Source: Paraflavisolibacter caeni (GTDB taxonomy: Bacteria; Bacteroidota; Bacteroidia; Chitinophagales; Chitinophagaceae). Taken from it: DNA of 64,000 nucleotides. Within the stretch, counting starts at the first letter, position 1, and the number at the start of each line of letters is the position of its first letter. Position numbers and translations under genes: made by a program. The stretch lies in contig NZ_JAOTIF010000008.1 in assembly GCF_025628885.1 (NCBI RefSeq), positions 124,001 to 188,000 of the forward strand, written 5' to 3'. Under the pieces are notes generated by a model. That model saw nothing but the letters and a program-made list of their open reading frames with translations. It ran no database searches and was not told where the DNA came from. Below are positions 63,297 to 64,000 of this stretch, one piece after another.

Positions 63297-64000
63297 ATGT
63301 CCACAATAATATTTAAATGTCTTGACACTGCTAGTCATTACAATGCAACTTATAAACTCGCCCAGGAACTAATGAATAGAAACCATAGAGTGATATATTT
63401 AGGGCATCAAAGTTTCAAGGAAACAATCATCAGGCAAGGTTTCGAGTTTTATAATCATGCAAACTTTACTACACATGAAAAAGCTCCGGAAGGTAATTGG
63501 ATAAAGAAATTGATTTTCAGGTATAAGATCAATCAACAGTACAAGAACTATTTTTTAAATGGCTCGCCTTTAGAAGCAGCAATTAGCAAGTTTAAACCTG
63601 ACTTAATGATCTTGGACGTTTCATTAAGCGCACTATTTCCTATTCTTCTCGAAAAGAAAATTAAGTTCATGGTTTTCACTACCAAAGTGAGCCTAAATAA
63701 AGCGCCACTGGTCCCTCCTTTTACTTCTTCCTTCATACCGAAAAACAATATATGGAGTAGAATACAAGTAGCATTATTATGGCAAGGTCGTTTGCTCAAA
63801 AACCAATATGCAAAACTAATTGACAGGATAAAGTTCTTTGGAGCATCCAACTTCGAACTGACAAAGAAATACCTCCAAAGAAATAATTACGCTCCGAAAG
63901 AAATCATCAATCAAAACCGCGTTACACATTTTGGAATAAAAATAGCGCCGGAGATCATACTTTCCCTGCAGGAGTTTGACTTTCCCAGGGAAATTGAGAA
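63297..64000 (+). CDS. Glycosyltransferase, UGT/MGT-like, N-terminal 234 residues (partial)
   Basis: The gene runs off the right edge. The N-terminal Rossmann half of a GT-B fold is visible: MSTIIFKCLDTASHYNATYK (the usual position of the glycan-acceptor His), LAQELMNRNHRVIYLGHQ, then KFKPDLMILDVSLSALFPIL and MVFTTKVS. This matches the MGT/UDP-glucuronosyl and glucosyl transferase family, which moves a sugar from a UDP-sugar to a small molecule or lipid. The nucleotide-sugar-binding C-terminal half is outside the window, so donor preference cannot be judged. Confidence 0.8.
   Translation, partial: MSTIIFKCLDTASHYNATYKLAQELMNRNHRVIYLGHQSFKETIIRQGFEFYNHANFTTHEKAPEGNWIKKLIFRYKINQQYKNYFLNGSPLEAAISKFKPDLMILDVSLSALFPILLEKKIKFMVFTTKVSLNKAPLVPPFTSSFIPKNNIWSRIQVALLWQGRLLKNQYAKLIDRIKFFGASNFELTKKYLQRNNYAPKEIINQNRVTHFGIKIAPEIILSLQEFDFPREIE

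Overview
The window reads as a chromosome segment of a Bacteroidota bacterium, most likely of the family Chitinophagaceae or a near relative. This is inferred from gene content: a FecI-type sigma factor, a FecR anti-sigma with a C-terminal DUF4974 module and a SusC-type receptor in one row; many secreted proteins ending in type IX secretion (T9SS) sorting domains; promoters of the Bacteroidota TTTG / TAnnTTTG type; and almost no Shine-Dalgarno signals. I saw no rRNA, tRNA, IS element, phage integrase or CRISPR array.

Layout. 0-3.3 kb: sigma factor, FecR and the first third of a SusC receptor, all on the minus strand. 3.3-10.6 kb: a gene-poor stretch with repeats and hairpins, small unknown genes, an NTF2-like/TPR protein and a TPR sensor histidine kinase. 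10.6-16.3 kb: an RND efflux operon in which the inner-membrane pump and the outer-membrane channel are one 1495-residue polypeptide. 16.6-24.1 kb: a beta-hydroxyacid dehydrogenase-like enzyme, a DUF429 protein, an OmpA-family lipid-free envelope protein, then two convergent pairs carrying two different HExxH proteins and a small membrane protein that resembles EACC1.

24.5-54.6 kb is an island of T9SS cargo: a delta-60 repeat protein, five phage-tail-fibre-like proteins with a peptidase S74 chaperone domain (two of them a tandem duplication, one without its sorting domain), a beta-helix protein, two SBBP-repeat proteins and a stranded sorting-domain fragment. Set inside this island are the complete six-gene ebo cluster (eboA to eboF, 36.0-42.8 kb), a secreted lyase-like protein with a discoidin domain, and an NhaP antiporter. 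54.6-64 kb: an MBL-fold hydrolase with a zinc ribbon, a TonB-dependent receptor, an EcsC-family protein, a membrane-anchored patatin, a DUF4421 protein and the start of a glycosyltransferase.

The most unusual points are the pump-channel fusion with an intact internal lipoprotein signal; the S74 self-cleavage site lying between the passenger and the T9SS anchor; the EACC1-like/HExxH pair; noncoding arrays with an 11-bp period at two distant sites; and composite palindromic/purine-rich intergenic elements, many of them directly after stop codons.
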